Of a stretch of 16,235 nucleotides of DNA, positions 15,141-16,235 are shown piece by piece (position 1 is the first letter of the stretch; the number at the start of each line of letters is the position of its first letter). The position numbers and the translations under genes are program-made. The stretch is from Entamoeba invadens IP1 (lineage: Eukaryota > Evosea > Mastigamoebida > Endamoebidae): contig NW_004440426.1 of assembly GCF_000330505.1 (NCBI RefSeq), positions 208,059-224,293 of the forward strand. Direction: 5' to 3'. The notes under the pieces are model-generated. The model searched no databases and had not been told where the DNA came from. It was given only the letters and a program-made list of their open reading frames with translations.

Positions 15141-15968
15141 TTATTTTTTCTCTTTCATAAATACCTTTGAGGTTGAAGGGATGCTAAGGGGAGTTGGCAC
15201 TTTAAACTCCAAGCTCGGTTCTCCATGGCTTTTACCTTTTTCGGTTTCGGACCAACTTTTTAAAAATTTCTTTTTTGGATGAATTCCAGACGCTCCTGTC
15301 GATGGTCTTTTCATCATTTCTCTTTGTCTCGCAACTTCTTCGCTTGGCAATATAAAAGTGAGTCCTCTATAATACGGAAGTTGTCTAACATTCCTTTCTG
15401 TCTTGCAAACAAAAGACGAAATTAGTTGTTTTAATTCACCAAATCTTCTATATAAAGTGAACATTCGAATTTGTAAAAGTGAGTCTATTAACACGTAACA
15501 ATGGTCCATCATTCTCAAAAATTCTGAAAAGGTTGATAAAAGTTGGTTGATTTCTTGGCTAGATGGTGAAGTAGGTTGGTCAGTCACACTTTTTATTTCA
15601 TTGAGACGAGAAACAATTGTTATTAAAATTGTTTGGTAATTTTCTTCTTCTAAAGACATCTTAAGTCTTACCACACATCGAGTTAATGGTTTTTCAGTAA
15701 TCAAATTTGAAGCAATTAATTCTTTAAAACAATTTAATACTTTTTCTTCTTTTTTGTGGACACTCATTAAGTGTTTGACGTCTCTCATTTGTGTGACAGT
15801 CGGGTTTAAAGGAAAATGGTGTATCATTTGTAACAAGTTGTTTAAAAAGACGTCATAAAGAGAAATATAACTGTTCAATACACTTCGAATTGGATCTTGA
15901 TACTTGGCTATATTGGGTAACATTGGCTGACCATTACACAAAATGAAAAAGATATTTATCATTAACAT
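15141..15968 (-). CDS. Hypothetical helical protein with basic C-terminal tail
   Basis: A 275-residue uninterrupted frame. Not recognised. Residues 25-190 are predicted helical by pattern (for example SLYDVFLNNLLQMI, SEFLRMMDHCYVLIDSLLQI, FGELKQLISSF). Residues 215-275 are Ser/Pro/Lys-rich and probably disordered, with a possible nuclear signal PKKKFLK at 231-237. The first residues MLMINIFFILCNG are hydrophobic; they could be a short signal sequence, but Met16 (MLPNIAKY, base 15923) is an equally reasonable start, and GGTCAG just before it could be a splice acceptor, though no in-phase donor with an upstream exon was settled. An initiator-like AAATTTTCATT lies directly upstream of the first ATG. 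Confidence 0.8.
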   Translation of the reverse strand: MLMINIFFILCNGQPMLPNIAKYQDPIRSVLNSYISLYDVFLNNLLQMIHHFPLNPTVTQMRDVKHLMSVHKKEEKVLNCFKELIASNLITEKPLTRCVVRLKMSLEEENYQTILITIVSRLNEIKSVTDQPTSPSSQEINQLLSTFSEFLRMMDHCYVLIDSLLQIRMFTLYRRFGELKQLISSFVCKTERNVRQLPYYRGLTFILPSEEVARQREMMKRPSTGASGIHPKKKFLKSWSETEKGKSHGEPSLEFKVPTPLSIPSTSKVFMKEKK

Positions 15969-16235
15969 AATGAAAATTTACAGTTTTTTGACTTCAAACT
16001 TTTTATTTAGTCTAATAGTGTTAATCGGCATAATCATGTATGTAGTATTATATTTAATTTACATGTTTAACTTAAATAATAATACAGTCATTAAAATGTG
16101 ACAATTGTTGTATACTTAATTTTGAATTCATGTTATAATAATAACAATGTTTGAATGAACAAACAAACAATAATAATATTTAATAAAGTTAATATAGTTA
16201 TTAATATTTTTAAAATTATTTTTTTCATTATTTTA
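15969..16235. other. AT-rich flank
   Basis: About 270 bp upstream of the helical protein gene, with promoter sequence expected at its left end. No gene, repeat or motif of note is seen; the last 100 bases are nearly pure A and T. Confidence 0.5.

Noticed and set aside
15927..15999. Intron from GTTTGA at 15999 to GGTCAG at 15927 adding an upstream exon (ATGATTATGCCG...)
   Set aside because: The donor resembles the Entamoeba consensus but the phase does not match the downstream frame; another donor (GTCAAA, 15992) is in phase but non-canonical.
1..16235. CRISPR arrays, tRNA or rRNA genes, bacterial operons
   Set aside because: No regular repeat-spacer pattern, cloverleaf or rRNA-like block was seen; gene layout is eukaryotic.

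Overview
The window looks like nuclear DNA of an Entamoeba species, and E. invadens fits best. The reasons are very AT-rich, long non-coding stretches, compact and mostly intron-poor genes, a BspA-type leucine-rich-repeat protein of the Entamoeba kind (N-terminal helper block followed by CFxxC repeats), and F-box-like/membrane and sulfotransferase families expected in this genus. The species call is inference from gene content, not a database match.

Layout, left to right. 1-1237 (-) is the 5' part of a BspA-like LRR gene that runs off the left edge. 1628-2995 (+) encodes a 455-residue protein of unknown role with coiled coils and a possible Hsp40-C-terminal-like beta segment. 3373-3843 (-) is a two-EF-hand calcium-binding protein. 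4044-6953 (-) is a UPF1-type RNA helicase (nonsense-mediated decay) carrying the cysteine/histidine-rich domain and all helicase motifs, but its reading frame is interrupted three times. 8060-9418 (+) is a PAPS-dependent sulfotransferase. 9830-11491 (-) is an F-box-like N-terminus joined to about six membrane helices. 15141-15968 (-) is an unrecognised helical protein.

From about 11.5 to 15.1 kb the window changes character: few genes and many degraded repeat structures. It holds an inverted-repeat-bounded ~540-bp module with a small broken ORF, a strong 23-nt-arm hairpin just upstream of a GC-rich Ala/Gly hydrophobic mini-ORF, a diverged ~120-bp direct repeat pair, a 26-bp inverted pair about 1 kb apart, a 521-bp element with 29-bp terminal inverted repeats, an 18-T run, and a coding relic with two stops. 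This is best read as a graveyard of small mobile elements.

The named genes are unrelated housekeeping or family genes with their own promoters; nothing suggests an operon. The most useful open question is whether the interrupted frames (UPF1 and the small ORF at 11840-12063) are real mutations, unusual very short introns, or base-level assembly errors in A/T runs.
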